Shown one piece after another: positions 6,738-13,018 of a stretch of DNA of 13,018 nt. This DNA comes from Gammaproteobacteria bacterium (lineage in GTDB: Bacteria > Pseudomonadota > Gammaproteobacteria > GRL18): assembly GCA_028571885.1 (NCBI GenBank), contig JAPVVU010000041.1, forward strand, positions 1 to 13,018, written 5' to 3'. Within the stretch, counting starts at the first letter, position 1. The number at the start of each line of letters is the position of its first letter. The notes under the pieces were generated by a model, which was not told where the DNA came from, ran no database searches, and worked only from the letters and a program-made list of their open reading frames with translations. Both the position numbers and the translations under genes were made by a program.

Positions 6738-6940
6738 GATTGCCCCTGTTCTTGTTTCTGCTCTTGTTTCTTGCCTGCAAGATTCTGAGACTCGCGACGA
6801 TATTTCATCATTAATTCCTTAAAAATAACTTTCTTATCCATTAGAGGTTTAATAGCAACATAACCCATAATAAACAGGGCAAGACCATAAGATGACCAGA
6901 CATAGGCACCGTATTTGCCCATTTGAAACATTTCAAGCAT
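6734..6940 (-). CDS. ccmD: CcmD, small membrane subunit of the heme export complex
   Basis: 68 residues from ATG at 6940-6938, preceded by an AGAGAG ribosome site about seven bases upstream. The frame is open further to a GTG at 6982, but that start lies inside a palindromic repeat and adds atypical residues, so it is rejected. The protein has the CcmD pattern: MGKYGAYVWSSYGLALFIMG with one membrane helix (about 13-33), followed by a basic cytoplasmic stretch (KKVIFKELMMKYRRE) and a Gln/Lys/Glu-rich tail. CcmD is required for release of holo-CcmE from the CcmABCDE complex. The stop codon overlaps the ccmE ATG by four bases. Family proteins are short and poorly conserved, so much of the confidence comes from position between ccmC and ccmE. 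Confidence 0.9.
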   Translation of the reverse strand: MLEMFQMGKYGAYVWSSYGLALFIMGYVAIKPLMDKKVIFKELMMKYRRESQNLAGKKQEQKQEQGQS

Positions 6941-6972
6941 TTTTAACTCTCTGTATAGAACATAAATTATCA

Positions 6973-7025
6973 GGGCAGACACATAGGTCTGCCCCTACTG
7001 TAGGGGCGAACCTATATGTTCGCCC
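6973..7025. repeat. Two-hairpin palindromic repeat between ccmC and ccmD
   Basis: Two 8-bp stems with 6-base loops lie side by side: GGGCAGAC (6973-6980) with GTCTGCCC (6987-6994), and GGGCGAAC (7004-7011) with GTTCGCCC (7018-7025). Between and across them CCCCTAC (6992-6998) pairs with GTAGGGG (7000-7006), so an alternative structure is possible. The loops CTATAT and ACATAG, and the two stems, look like diverged halves of one unit. The GC-rich element stands out from its AT-rich surroundings, begins 8 bases after the ccmC stop and ends 32 bases before the ccmD start. It resembles the REP-like intergenic palindromes scattered through many bacterial genomes; it may tune mRNA stability within the operon. 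Confidence 0.8.
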
Positions 7026-7033
7026 TATTTATT

Positions 7034-7795
7034 TCAGCCATGTGCTTTAACAATCTCTTTAACCCAGCTATTATTCTGCTCAGAGTACAAGACTTTATTT
7101 CGCGCTCTTACTAAGACCACAGCAACGTAATAAAGTTTAAAACCTAACGCCATTAGTAATAATGGGATGAGCATAGAGATATGAATAGAAGGTTTATCAA
7201 ATTTGGTAACCGTCGCACCTTGATGCAGAGTATTCCACCATTCCACTGAATAATGAATGATTGGAATATTAATCACCCCAACAATAGCCAAAATAGCACA
7301 GGCTCTTGCGGCGGCACGAGGATCTTCGATCGCAGCTTCCAGGGCCATAAATCCCAGATAAAGAAATAGTAAAATCAGCTCCGAAGTCAGACGAGCATCC
7401 CAAACCCACCAGGCCCCCCACATAGGTTTGCCCCAAATGGAACCAGTGACTAAAGCGAGAAAAGTAAAAGCAGCACCAATCGGAGCACTGCTGCTGGCCA
7501 CTACATCGGCCAGTTTGATTTTCCAGATTGTGCCGATAGCACCCGAAGTTGCCATGACCATATAAATAAACATGGACATCCAGGCTGCGGGCACATGGAT
7601 GAAAATAATACGATAACTATCGCCTTGCTGGTAATCAACCGGTGCAAAAAACAAACCATCAATACTACCGACAATTAGAAGTATGGCGGCAAGCCAGCCA
7701 AACCATGGTATTAGCTTTCCAGAAATACGATAAAAGTGTTTTGGTGATGCAAAGTGATAAATAAACTTCATCACTGATTTCCAGATAGATTTCAT
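7034..7795 (-). CDS. ccmC: CcmC, heme-handling membrane protein loading CcmE
   Basis: 253 residues with about six membrane helices. The tryptophan-rich motif PMWGAWWVWDARLTSELIL (about 124-142) is the CcmC-type WWD domain, and the flanking heme ligands are present: H67 in FIHVPAAW and H181 in IIHYSVEWW, corresponding to H60 and H184 of E. coli CcmC. The downstream NTLHQGAT motif is also typical. CcmC binds heme at the periplasmic face and is essential for covalent attachment to CcmE. The ATG shares one base with the ccmB stop (TAATG), so translation is coupled. An internal Met at position 9 is an alternative start. After the gene the operon is interrupted by a 93-bp spacer with a palindromic repeat before ccmD. 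Confidence 0.97.
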   Translation of the reverse strand: MKSIWKSVMKFIYHFASPKHFYRISGKLIPWFGWLAAILLIVGSIDGLFFAPVDYQQGDSYRIIFIHVPAAWMSMFIYMVMATSGAIGTIWKIKLADVVASSSAPIGAAFTFLALVTGSIWGKPMWGAWWVWDARLTSELILLFLYLGFMALEAAIEDPRAAARACAILAIVGVINIPIIHYSVEWWNTLHQGATVTKFDKPSIHISMLIPLLLMALGFKLYYVAVVLVRARNKVLYSEQNNSWVKEIVKAHG

Positions 7796-8463
7796 TATTC
7801 GAGACTCACTCTAAGTGCGGCAGCTGTGGCGATGGGTGCCAGCGTTAAACAAAAAATCATAAATGCGGCCAGAAAATAGAGCTGCCCGCTAATAGACAAT
7901 CCAGCCATACTACTGCCGACAGCATTGGCGGAAAATATCAACACAGGAATATAGAGAGGCAAGACTAATAATGACAACAACATACCACCACGTTTTAGTG
8001 CCACGACCAGCGCCATGCCGATGGCACCAATTAAACTCAATATCGGCGTACCGAGCAACAAAGTAATCATCAGAGTAACAATCGCATCAGGACTCAAAAA
8101 CATGACCGTTCCCAATAACGGGGAAAAAATAATAATGGGAAATCCAGTGATCAGCCAATGAACAATAATTTTGGCCAGTACCATAACAGAAAGTGGATAC
8201 TCACTCAGTAACATAAGTTCCAGAGTGCCATCATCAAAATCTGAACGAAACAATGAGTCCAGTGACAGCATAGAGGCTAATAATGCAGCCACCCAAATAA
8301 TACCCGGACCAATTTCAGCCAGTGTCTGCTTCTCAGGACTGATCCCCAAAGGAAAAAGAGTGACTACAATAACAAAGAAAAACAATGGATTTAGTATTTC
8401 ACTTTTGTGCCTGAAGGCCAGGCGTAAATCACGTTTTAGTAAGCTAAGAAAAGCGTTGAACAA
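7795..8463 (-). CDS. ccmB: CcmB, membrane subunit of the heme-exporter-type ABC transporter
   Basis: 222 residues with about six membrane helices, the family length. Conserved stretches include the N-terminal KRDLRLAFRHKSEILNPLFF, the PGIIWVAALLASMLSLD segment, and LLLGTPILSLIGAIG; the end LAPIATAAALRVSLE is also typical. CcmB pairs with the ATPase CcmA; together with CcmC and CcmD they drive ATP-dependent release of heme-loaded CcmE. The start is TTG at 8463-8461: an in-frame TAG lies four codons upstream, no ATG occurs before about residue 64, and the family N-terminus begins right here; AAAGGG lies about ten bases upstream. Unusually, ccmB is not next to ccmA: frmA and frmB and a 202-bp spacer lie between. 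It overlaps ccmC by one base. Confidence 0.95.
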   Translation of the reverse strand: MFNAFLSLLKRDLRLAFRHKSEILNPLFFFVIVVTLFPLGISPEKQTLAEIGPGIIWVAALLASMLSLDSLFRSDFDDGTLELMLLSEYPLSVMVLAKIIVHWLITGFPIIIFSPLLGTVMFLSPDAIVTLMITLLLGTPILSLIGAIGMALVVALKRGGMLLSLLVLPLYIPVLIFSANAVGSSMAGLSISGQLYFLAAFMIFCLTLAPIATAAALRVSLE

Positions 8464-8665
8464 TCTTATCTACCCTTTACACAATATCATTATATTTACA
8501 GAAACCACATTTTACCCATATATTACATTGTTCTGTGACATCATCATAGCATTTAACAACCCTGTAATTACTCATGGTATTTATATCAGCTAACAGCTGA
8601 AACTTAAATTCAGTCTAATTGTTGAGGCCGAAAACTTCCCAATACACTTTAACTTCAGTCTCATT
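8464..8665. other. 202-bp non-coding spacer between frmB and ccmB
   Basis: This AT-rich spacer holds no supported gene. It contains a small hairpin, TCAGCT (8586-8591) with AGCTGA (8595-8600), which is too short and lacks a U-tract on the minus strand. A promoter for ccmB-I would be expected here if the frmAB pair is transcribed separately, but I see no convincing -35/-10 pair. Confidence 0.5.
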
Positions 8666-9508
8666 TCAGGTTTTTAAAGCCTTTGCATGATAGGCAATAT
8701 GCTCACCAACAAAACTCGCGATAAAGTGATAGCTGTGATCGTAACCATTCTGCATTCGTAATGTCAGCGCCTGACCTGCATTATCGCAAGCCGTTTGAAA
8801 ATTTTCAGGCAATAATTGAGCATCATCATAAAATTCATCGCCAGTACCCTGATCGATAAGAATGTCATTGAATTTTGCACCCGCATTAATAAGTGCTGTT
8901 GCATCATATGCCTGCCATGTTTCAGTATCATTCCCCAGATAGGCGCTAAAACACCCCTTCCCCCAAGCACATTGAGCTGGATTACATATGGGAGAAAATG
9001 CAGAAACTGATTGATAGCTTTGAGGATTTTTCAAAGCACAGATTAAGGCACCATGTCCGCCCATAGAGTGACCAGAAATTGACTTAACATCAGGGAGTAA
9101 AGGCAAGTTTTTTTCAATTAAATCAGGCAGTTCCTGAGTCACATAGTCATACATTTGATAATGTTCCTGCCAGGGCGATTGCGTTGCATTGACATAGAAA
9201 CCTGCGCCTTGCCCTAAATCATAGCGATCAGCCTCATCAGGCACGTCACCACCTCTTGGACTGGTATCAGGAAAAACCAAAGCAATGCCATGTTCCGCAG
9301 CATAGCGCTGCATACCAGCCTTTGTTCGTGCATTATCATCAGTACAGGTAAGTCCTGACAACCAGTATAAAACAGGCACTTTATGTCTCTTCGCCTGTGG
9401 AGGCAAATAGACAGAAAAGGTCATTTTGCAGTGGCAGCTACTTGAAGTATGCTCATAGCGGTTTAAATAACCGCCAAACTCTTTTATAGATTCTATCTGT
9501 CTCATCAT
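8666..9508 (-). CDS. frmB: S-formylglutathione hydrolase
   Basis: 280 residues, the family size. It is an alpha/beta hydrolase of the esterase D group that splits S-formylglutathione into formate and glutathione, the second step of glutathione-dependent formaldehyde detoxification in the cytoplasm. The nucleophile elbow GHSMGGHGAL gives S148; the acid and base of the triad are D224 (DQGTGDEF) and H258 (NGYDHSYHF). The oxyanion-hole segment LYWLSGLTC and the DTSPRGGDVPDE loop are typical of the family. It begins with two ATG codons (9508 and 9505), the first only one base after the frmA stop, so the two enzymes are almost certainly co-translated. The gene name fghA is also used. It lies between frmA and ccmB, outside its usual company. 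Confidence 0.96.
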   Translation of the reverse strand: MMRQIESIKEFGGYLNRYEHTSSSCHCKMTFSVYLPPQAKRHKVPVLYWLSGLTCTDDNARTKAGMQRYAAEHGIALVFPDTSPRGGDVPDEADRYDLGQGAGFYVNATQSPWQEHYQMYDYVTQELPDLIEKNLPLLPDVKSISGHSMGGHGALICALKNPQSYQSVSAFSPICNPAQCAWGKGCFSAYLGNDTETWQAYDATALINAGAKFNDILIDQGTGDEFYDDAQLLPENFQTACDNAGQALTLRMQNGYDHSYHFIASFVGEHIAYHAKALKT

Positions 9509-9509
9509 A

Positions 9510-10619
9510 TTAAAAAATAATCACTGAACGAATACTTTTACCACTGTGCATGAGTTCAAATGCAGTATTAATATCTTCTAAAGGCATAGTATGTGTCACC
9601 AGAGAATCTAATTCAATTTGTCCATTCATGTAGCGGTCAACATAGCCTGGTAATTCTGTTCTGCCCTTTACGCCGCCAAAGGCAGTCCCTTTCCATGTAC
9701 GACCAACCACCAGGTTAAATGGGCGAGTTTCAATCGTTTGTCCAGCACCTGCCACACCAATAACGGTAGAAACACCCCAGCCCATATGTGTGCACTCCAG
9801 TGCATCACGCATGACGTGCGTATTGCCAATGCATTCAAAAGAATAATCCGGACCACCATTAAATGTATCCTGCATGTATTCAACAAAAGATCCATTTATT
9901 TTATTGGGGTTAACAAAATCAGTCGCACCTAATTGTTTTGCAAATTCAAATTTATCCGGGTTAATATCAATTGCAATAATTCGCTCAGCACCGGCCATTA
10001 CCGCACCTTGAATGCAGGATAAACCAATTCCACCTAAACCAAAGACAGCCACTGTTGAGCCTGGTTCTACTTTTGCTGTATTGAGTACAGCACCGATACC
10101 TGTAGTGACACCACATCCCAATAGACAAACTTTGTCTAATGGCGCTGCTTTATTGATTTTTGCCAGCGCAATTTCAGGCACTACCGTATATTCAGAGAAA
10201 GTTGAACACCCCATATAGTGAAAAATATCTTTACCATTTTTTGAAAAACGGCGTGTTCCATCAGGCATGTAACCTGTCCAGACAGTCCCTGCTATAGATT
10301 GGCATAAATTAGTTTTACTGGACTTACAATAAACACATTCACCACATTCTGGAATATAAAGTGGAATAACATGATCACCAACACTTAAACTTTTTACCCC
10401 AGCGCCTAATTCAACTACTTCGCAGCCACCTTCATGTCCTAAAACACAAGGAAAAGAGCCTTCTGGATCATCTCCAGATAAAGTGAATGCATCTGTATGA
10501 CAGACACCTGAGGCAATAGTTCTTAATAAAACTTCACCTTCTCTGGGCCCCATAACGTCTATTTCTTCAATCGATAGTGGTTTTTTAACTTCCCAGGCAA
10601 CAGCAGCTCTTGCTTTCAT
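9510..10619 (-). CDS. frmA: S-(hydroxymethyl)glutathione dehydrogenase (class III alcohol dehydrogenase)
   Basis: 369 residues from ATG at 10619-10617 (MKARAAVAWE), exactly the usual length; the frame stays open to 10664, but the extra 15 residues do not fit the family and overlap the -10 element. A zinc-dependent medium-chain dehydrogenase that oxidises S-hydroxymethylglutathione with NAD(P)+, and can also reduce S-nitrosoglutathione. Catalytic zinc ligands are C40 (SGVCHTD), H62 (GHEGGCEV) and C169 (LLGCGVTTG); structural zinc ligands are C92, C95, C98 and C106. The Rossmann motif GLGGIG (194-199) and the acidic D218 (IDINPDKF) support NAD binding. A GCGAGA ribosome site precedes the start. 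No FrmR-type repressor gene is present. It follows ccmA and is followed at one base by frmB; adhC is a synonym. Confidence 0.97.
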   Translation of the reverse strand: MKARAAVAWEVKKPLSIEEIDVMGPREGEVLLRTIASGVCHTDAFTLSGDDPEGSFPCVLGHEGGCEVVELGAGVKSLSVGDHVIPLYIPECGECVYCKSSKTNLCQSIAGTVWTGYMPDGTRRFSKNGKDIFHYMGCSTFSEYTVVPEIALAKINKAAPLDKVCLLGCGVTTGIGAVLNTAKVEPGSTVAVFGLGGIGLSCIQGAVMAGAERIIAIDINPDKFEFAKQLGATDFVNPNKINGSFVEYMQDTFNGGPDYSFECIGNTHVMRDALECTHMGWGVSTVIGVAGAGQTIETRPFNLVVGRTWKGTAFGGVKGRTELPGYVDRYMNGQIELDSLVTHTMPLEDINTAFELMHSGKSIRSVIIF

Positions 10620-10655
10620 TGATTTTTCTCGCTTTATTGGACAGAAATGACTTAA

Positions 10656-10684
10656 ATTATACAAGCACTAATTATGTATGTTGG
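10656..10684 (-). promoter_or_regulatory. Candidate promoter for frmAB
   Basis: The minus strand has a perfect TATAAT -10 hexamer at 10661-10656. At 17-bp spacing the -35 position (10684-10679) reads CCAACA, matching three of six consensus bases. The predicted start near 10649 gives a leader of about 30 bases to the frmA ATG. The gap between ccmA and frmA (86 bp) fits an internal promoter, so frmAB could be expressed independently of ccmA. A GGCA/TGCC inverted repeat (10683-10693) overlaps the -35 region. Confidence 0.45.
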
Positions 10685-10705
10685 CAATATGCCGTATATC
10701 AGTAT

Positions 10706-11377
10706 CTAATCTATTAGTTTTCCAGAAGGTAATTGCAGGTATTTAGTTCTGCAGTTTTCCAGATTAACTTCCTGATGTGTTGTTAACAGGATCATGCCGC
10801 CGTCATTAACATGCTGCTGAATCATTTGCAGAAAAAATTTCACACCAATAACATCCAGAGAAGTAAATGGCTCATCTAAAATCCAGAGACGGGTGTCAGA
10901 AAGCATGGTCTGTGCTAAGGCAACTCGCCTTTTTTGACCGGCCGAAAGCTGGTTGCAGTACATTTCTTCGAAGCCATACAAACCCACTTTTTCCAGAGCA
11001 TCTAAAATCTGCTGTTCTGTGCGAGGTGTATTTAATTCACAATAGCTGCGAATATTTTCTACTGCTGTCAGTTCCAGTTTAATTCCCAGCTTATGCCCCA
11101 TAAAAGCAATTTGTTCATTATATTCACTGCGATATTTGCGGCAATCATAACCATCAAAGCTAATGTCACCCATTACAGGTAAGGCCAGACCAGCTAAAAT
11201 TCTTAGTAAACTGGTTTTACCCGCACCATTTTCACCTTTTATGTGAAGGATCTCTCCAGGTAAAAGCTCAAAACTCAGATCATTAAATAATTCCCGATAA
11301 CCCCTTTCACAGGTCAGATGACTAACACAGAGTCCTTTTGATATCTTCTTTTCTTGTCGATTGTTTTCTTGTGACAC
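10706..11377 (-). CDS. ccmA: CcmA, ATPase of the cytochrome c maturation ABC transporter
   Basis: 223 residues, slightly longer than typical CcmA (about 205) through a polar N-terminal extension (residues 1-15). All ABC ATPase motifs are present in order: Walker A GENGAGKTS (48-56), signature LSAGQKRRVALAQ (144-156), Walker B LWILDEP (164-170, catalytic E169) and the switch histidine H201 (LLTTHQE). CcmA with CcmB uses ATP to free holo-CcmE from the CcmCD complex in the cytoplasmic membrane. The start is a GTG at 11377: an in-frame TAA four codons upstream excludes longer versions and there is no ATG before the conserved region. It is cut off from the rest of the ccm genes by frmAB, although the usual order is ccmA directly before ccmB. 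Confidence 0.95.
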   Translation of the reverse strand: MSQENNRQEKKISKGLCVSHLTCERGYRELFNDLSFELLPGEILHIKGENGAGKTSLLRILAGLALPVMGDISFDGYDCRKYRSEYNEQIAFMGHKLGIKLELTAVENIRSYCELNTPRTEQQILDALEKVGLYGFEEMYCNQLSAGQKRRVALAQTMLSDTRLWILDEPFTSLDVIGVKFFLQMIQQHVNDGGMILLTTHQEVNLENCRTKYLQLPSGKLID

Positions 11378-11779
11378 GTTATTTTAATTCATTCCCTTTT
11401 TGTGATGAGAGTATTGTAATAATATTTTATGGAACACGTCTACGACTCCGGCATCTTAGCCAACTTGCCTTAGATTCGCAAATTCAGGTTTAAGAGATCA
11501 GACCAAGTGACTGTTTTATCAAACTGTTTTTTTAGCTATTACTTTGAGCAGAATTTTGTAAACAAAAAAGTTTCACACAATCAAAATAATAAAGTGCTTA
11601 TTAAGCATGCTTGCTATATCAGAGTTCTCTTTTATAGATAAGCTGTCAACACCCTTACTAAATATTTTTATAAGTCATTGTTTTTTATCAATTTATTTTT
11701 TATTTCTTTGTGTGTTCATTTTGTAATCAATTTGTAACATCACTTAATGACAACACGCTTTCAGACTCTTACCCAAAGT
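11378..11779. other. AT-rich non-coding region between ccmA and the MOSC gene
   Basis: About 400 bases without a supported gene on either strand. It contains overlapping short palindromes GCTTATTAAGC (11596-11606) and AAGCATGCTT (11603-11612), then a very AT-rich tract (about 11655-11710, many T runs) leading to the DnaA boxes. The ccmA-proximal end carries a weak promoter candidate. The region is bounded by the 3' end of the MOSC gene and the 5' end of ccmA. Confidence 0.6.
11413..11442 (-). promoter_or_regulatory. Weak promoter candidate for ccmA
   Basis: On the minus strand TAGACG (11442-11437, four of six -35 bases) and TACAAT (11418-11413, five of six -10 bases) are 18 bp apart, placing a transcript start near 11406 and a leader of about 29 bases before the GTG of ccmA. 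Other weak matches are possible in such AT-rich DNA. Confidence 0.3.
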
Positions 11780-11814
11780 TTATTCACAGAGTTATCCACA
11801 ACTATTGTGAGTAA
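11780..11814. promoter_or_regulatory. Cluster of DnaA boxes next to an AT-rich tract
   Basis: Two boxes fit the TTATNCACA consensus exactly and in the same orientation: TTATTCACA (11780-11788) and TTATCCACA (11792-11800), 12 bp apart start to start. A third on the other strand, TGTGAGTAA (11806-11814, reverse complement TTACTCACA), differs at one base. An AT-rich stretch lies about 70-125 bases to the left. The pattern resembles part of a replication origin or a DnaA-titrating or DnaA-regulated site. Only three boxes are seen and no dnaA, dnaN or mnmG gene is nearby. Confidence 0.6.
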
Positions 11815-11817
11815 ATA

Positions 11818-11828
11818 CAGCGCCGCTG
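11818..11828. repeat. Short GC-rich palindrome after the MOSC gene
   Basis: CAGCGCCGCTG is an 11-base palindrome around a central C, two bases beyond the MOSC stop codon. There is no room for a normal loop and no U-tract on the minus strand, so it is not a clear terminator. Confidence 0.35.
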
Positions 11829-11830
11829 GA

Positions 11831-12700
11831 TTAGTCAAAAATTAGAGCATCTAATGCTTTAATTATTTCCACTTTATCACCAACATAGAGTCGATTATCA
11901 CTGCCATAACTCAATTTATGTAATAAATTCTGACCAAAAAAAACTTTATTTTTCTTTTTTCGGAATTTAGAAAGAGTCTGTAAGGGTTCTCGACTTTCTT
12001 TTTGGCCTGTTTGAGGATTAATCGTCGTAATTACGCAACGTGAACAGGGCTTAACCGCATAAAAATCAATCTGGTTAATTTTAAAATGCCCAAGAGTGTC
12101 TTCTTCATAGGGTTTACAACCCGAGAGAACAATATTCGGACGAAATCGATTCATCGTTAAATCAATATCAACTCGACTATTCAAATCATCAAGAGAAGCT
12201 TCACTGATCACCAGGTTTGGGAAGCCATCAGAAAAACTGGCAATATCATTACCCTTTTCACTCATCGCATAGTCGGGATCAACCTGACGTAAAGTAGTGT
12301 CCGGCATGTAAACTAATTGACAATCAATATCAAGAAACTCACTGAACCAATTATCAATTGCCGTATTAATATGCTGTGCTTTAACTTGATCATCCCAGCA
12401 GGTGACTTCCACTTCATCATACAATTCTATCTGCGGATCGGGGTATGGAATGATCAGAACAGGCATCTCAGGTGCTCTGACAGACAAGCCAAAATCCATA
12501 ACATCAGATTCAAACGATGGCTCAATTAATGTCATTCTGGGATATTGGCGCTGAGTAATAAAGCGATTATCTTTATCAATAAGCATCCAGCGGCGATCAT
12601 ATTGGAAACCTCTTTGTTCCAATTGAACTTTATCCAGGGAAATGCCTTTCATTGATTTGATTGGATAAATCCAAAGCTGGGAAACGGCAATGTCTGTCAT
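11831..12700 (-). CDS. MOSC-domain protein with N-terminal MOSC beta-barrel (YcbX/mARC-like)
   Basis: 289 residues. The N-terminal half matches the MOSC_N beta-barrel type (VSQLWIYPIKSMKGISLDKV, then RGFQYDRRWMLIDKDNRFITQR), and the C-terminal half is a MOSC domain with MNRFRPNIVLSG (183-194) and VKPCSRCVITTINPQTG (216-232), where C219 or C222 is the expected molybdenum ligand. Relatives such as E. coli YcbX and mitochondrial mARC reduce N-hydroxylated compounds using molybdenum cofactor. E. coli YcbX has a C-terminal [2Fe-2S] ferredoxin domain; this protein ends right after the MOSC domain, so electrons must come from a separate partner. An AAGGT ribosome site precedes the ATG. It is separated from ccmA by 453 bp and is probably its own transcription unit; substrate is unknown. 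Confidence 0.88.
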   Translation of the reverse strand: MTDIAVSQLWIYPIKSMKGISLDKVQLEQRGFQYDRRWMLIDKDNRFITQRQYPRMTLIEPSFESDVMDFGLSVRAPEMPVLIIPYPDPQIELYDEVEVTCWDDQVKAQHINTAIDNWFSEFLDIDCQLVYMPDTTLRQVDPDYAMSEKGNDIASFSDGFPNLVISEASLDDLNSRVDIDLTMNRFRPNIVLSGCKPYEEDTLGHFKINQIDFYAVKPCSRCVITTINPQTGQKESREPLQTLSKFRKKKNKVFFGQNLLHKLSYGSDNRLYVGDKVEIIKALDALIFD

Positions 12701-12884
12701 AATAGTTACCTTATACCTACACCTTACAGGCTGAATAGAGAAACGTCTTAAAGTAGATTACACTTTTTAGAATAACACCCGAACCGAAATAATGAAAAGT
12801 GCTTTTAAATAAAATGCATAATCATTACTCTTTAGTCATAACTTTTTAATCACAAGATTCCTGTCACTAAAAAATATTTAAAAA
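12701..12884. other. Non-coding DNA upstream of the MOSC gene
   Basis: AT-rich DNA with no supported gene on either strand. It must hold the MOSC promoter, but no convincing -35/-10 pair was found. It leads into the dispersed repeat that fills the end of the window. Confidence 0.5.
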
Positions 12885-13013
12885 ATTGTAACTATTCAGC
12901 AAACCAAGCCGTAAAGCGGCTAACCATAAAAAGTTACAAACATATAAAATTCAAAGGCTTATATTTTTTTAACTTAGAAGCGTATTATTTACAAAAAGCC
13001 TGTGGTTACTCAT
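12885..13013. repeat. Dispersed repeat, copy B (long form with 84-bp internal block)
   Basis: ATTGTAACTATTCA (12885-12898) and a 25-bp block (12983-13007) match copy A at 1270-1232 exactly but in the opposite orientation; similarity continues imperfectly to about 13013. Between the two parts lies an 84-bp block (12899-12982) missing from copy A. This block contains a hairpin AGCCG-TAAAG-CGGCT (12907-12921), and AGTTACAA (12932-12939) is an inverted match to TTGTAACT at 12886-12893, so 12886-12939 could form a terminal-inverted-repeat structure of 54 bp. The repeat may continue beyond the window. The layout suggests a non-autonomous element or the edge of an insertion sequence, but no transposase is in view. 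Confidence 0.65.
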
Positions 13014-13018
13014 TTTTC

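Noticed and set aside
6941..6982. Longer CcmD starting at a GTG at 6982
   Set aside because: That start lies inside the double-hairpin repeat; the ATG at 6940 has a good ribosome site and matches the family N-terminus.
8171..8593. Plus-strand 140-codon frame over the start of ccmB
   Set aside because: Most of it is antisense to conserved ccmB sequence; the remainder covers the AT-rich spacer; no family resemblance.
10620..10664. Longer FrmA starting at 10664
   Set aside because: The extra 15 residues do not fit the family, the start falls over the TATAAT element, and the ATG at 10619 gives the exact usual length of 369.
11378..11830. Definite chromosomal oriC
   Set aside because: Only three DnaA boxes are seen and no origin-associated gene is nearby; reported as a DnaA-box cluster instead.
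1227..13013. Composite transposon bounded by the two inverted repeats
   Set aside because: No transposase is present, the repeats are intergenic and short, one differs by an 84-bp block, and the genes between are core functions. A dispersed repeat family is simpler.
1..13018. CRISPR arrays, tRNA or rRNA genes, prophage or defence genes
   Set aside because: No regularly spaced repeats, cloverleaf sequences, rRNA motifs or recognisable phage or defence proteins were found on either strand.

Overview
This window comes from an AT-rich bacterial chromosome, most likely a gammaproteobacterium. The basis is the complete System I cytochrome c maturation set (ccmABCDEFGHI), the NapF-NapD-NapA periplasmic nitrate reductase order, and a gammaproteobacterial-style glutathione-dependent formaldehyde pair. 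Genus cannot be fixed from sequence alone; a free-living or symbiotic sulfur- or C1-oxidising lineage would fit, but this is a guess. Every recognisable gene lies on the minus strand, so the biological reading order runs from high to low coordinates.

Reading in transcription order: a dispersed repeat and non-coding DNA (13018-12701); a MOSC-domain molybdenum-binding oxidoreductase (12700-11831); a 453-bp AT-rich non-coding stretch with a tight cluster of DnaA boxes (11830-11378); ccmA (11377-10706); then, unexpectedly, frmA (formaldehyde dehydrogenase) and frmB (S-formylglutathione hydrolase) at 10619-8666; then ccmB, ccmC, ccmD, ccmE, ccmF, ccmG, ccmH and ccmI (8463-1363); an intergenic region with a long hairpin, a second copy of the dispersed repeat and an FNR-like palindrome (1362-1042); and finally napF, napD and the first codons of napA (1041-1), which continue outside the window.

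Functionally the window is a periplasmic respiration island. CcmA-I translocate and chaperone heme and attach it to apocytochromes c. The periplasmic nitrate reductase system needs c-type cytochromes to receive electrons, so the nap-ccm linkage makes sense; it is also seen in Escherichia coli, where nap precedes ccm on the same strand, whereas here ccm precedes nap. Several junctions (napD/napA, ccmB/ccmC, ccmD/ccmE, ccmE/ccmF, ccmG/ccmH) overlap by 1-4 bases, indicating translational coupling.

The most notable points are the frmAB pair splitting ccmA from ccmB, the two inverted copies of a repeat that differ by an 84-bp block, the DnaA-box cluster, a two-hairpin repeat between ccmC and ccmD, and an internal duplication of the TPR half of CcmI. 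No clearly novel multi-gene system was found; most genes belong to well known families.
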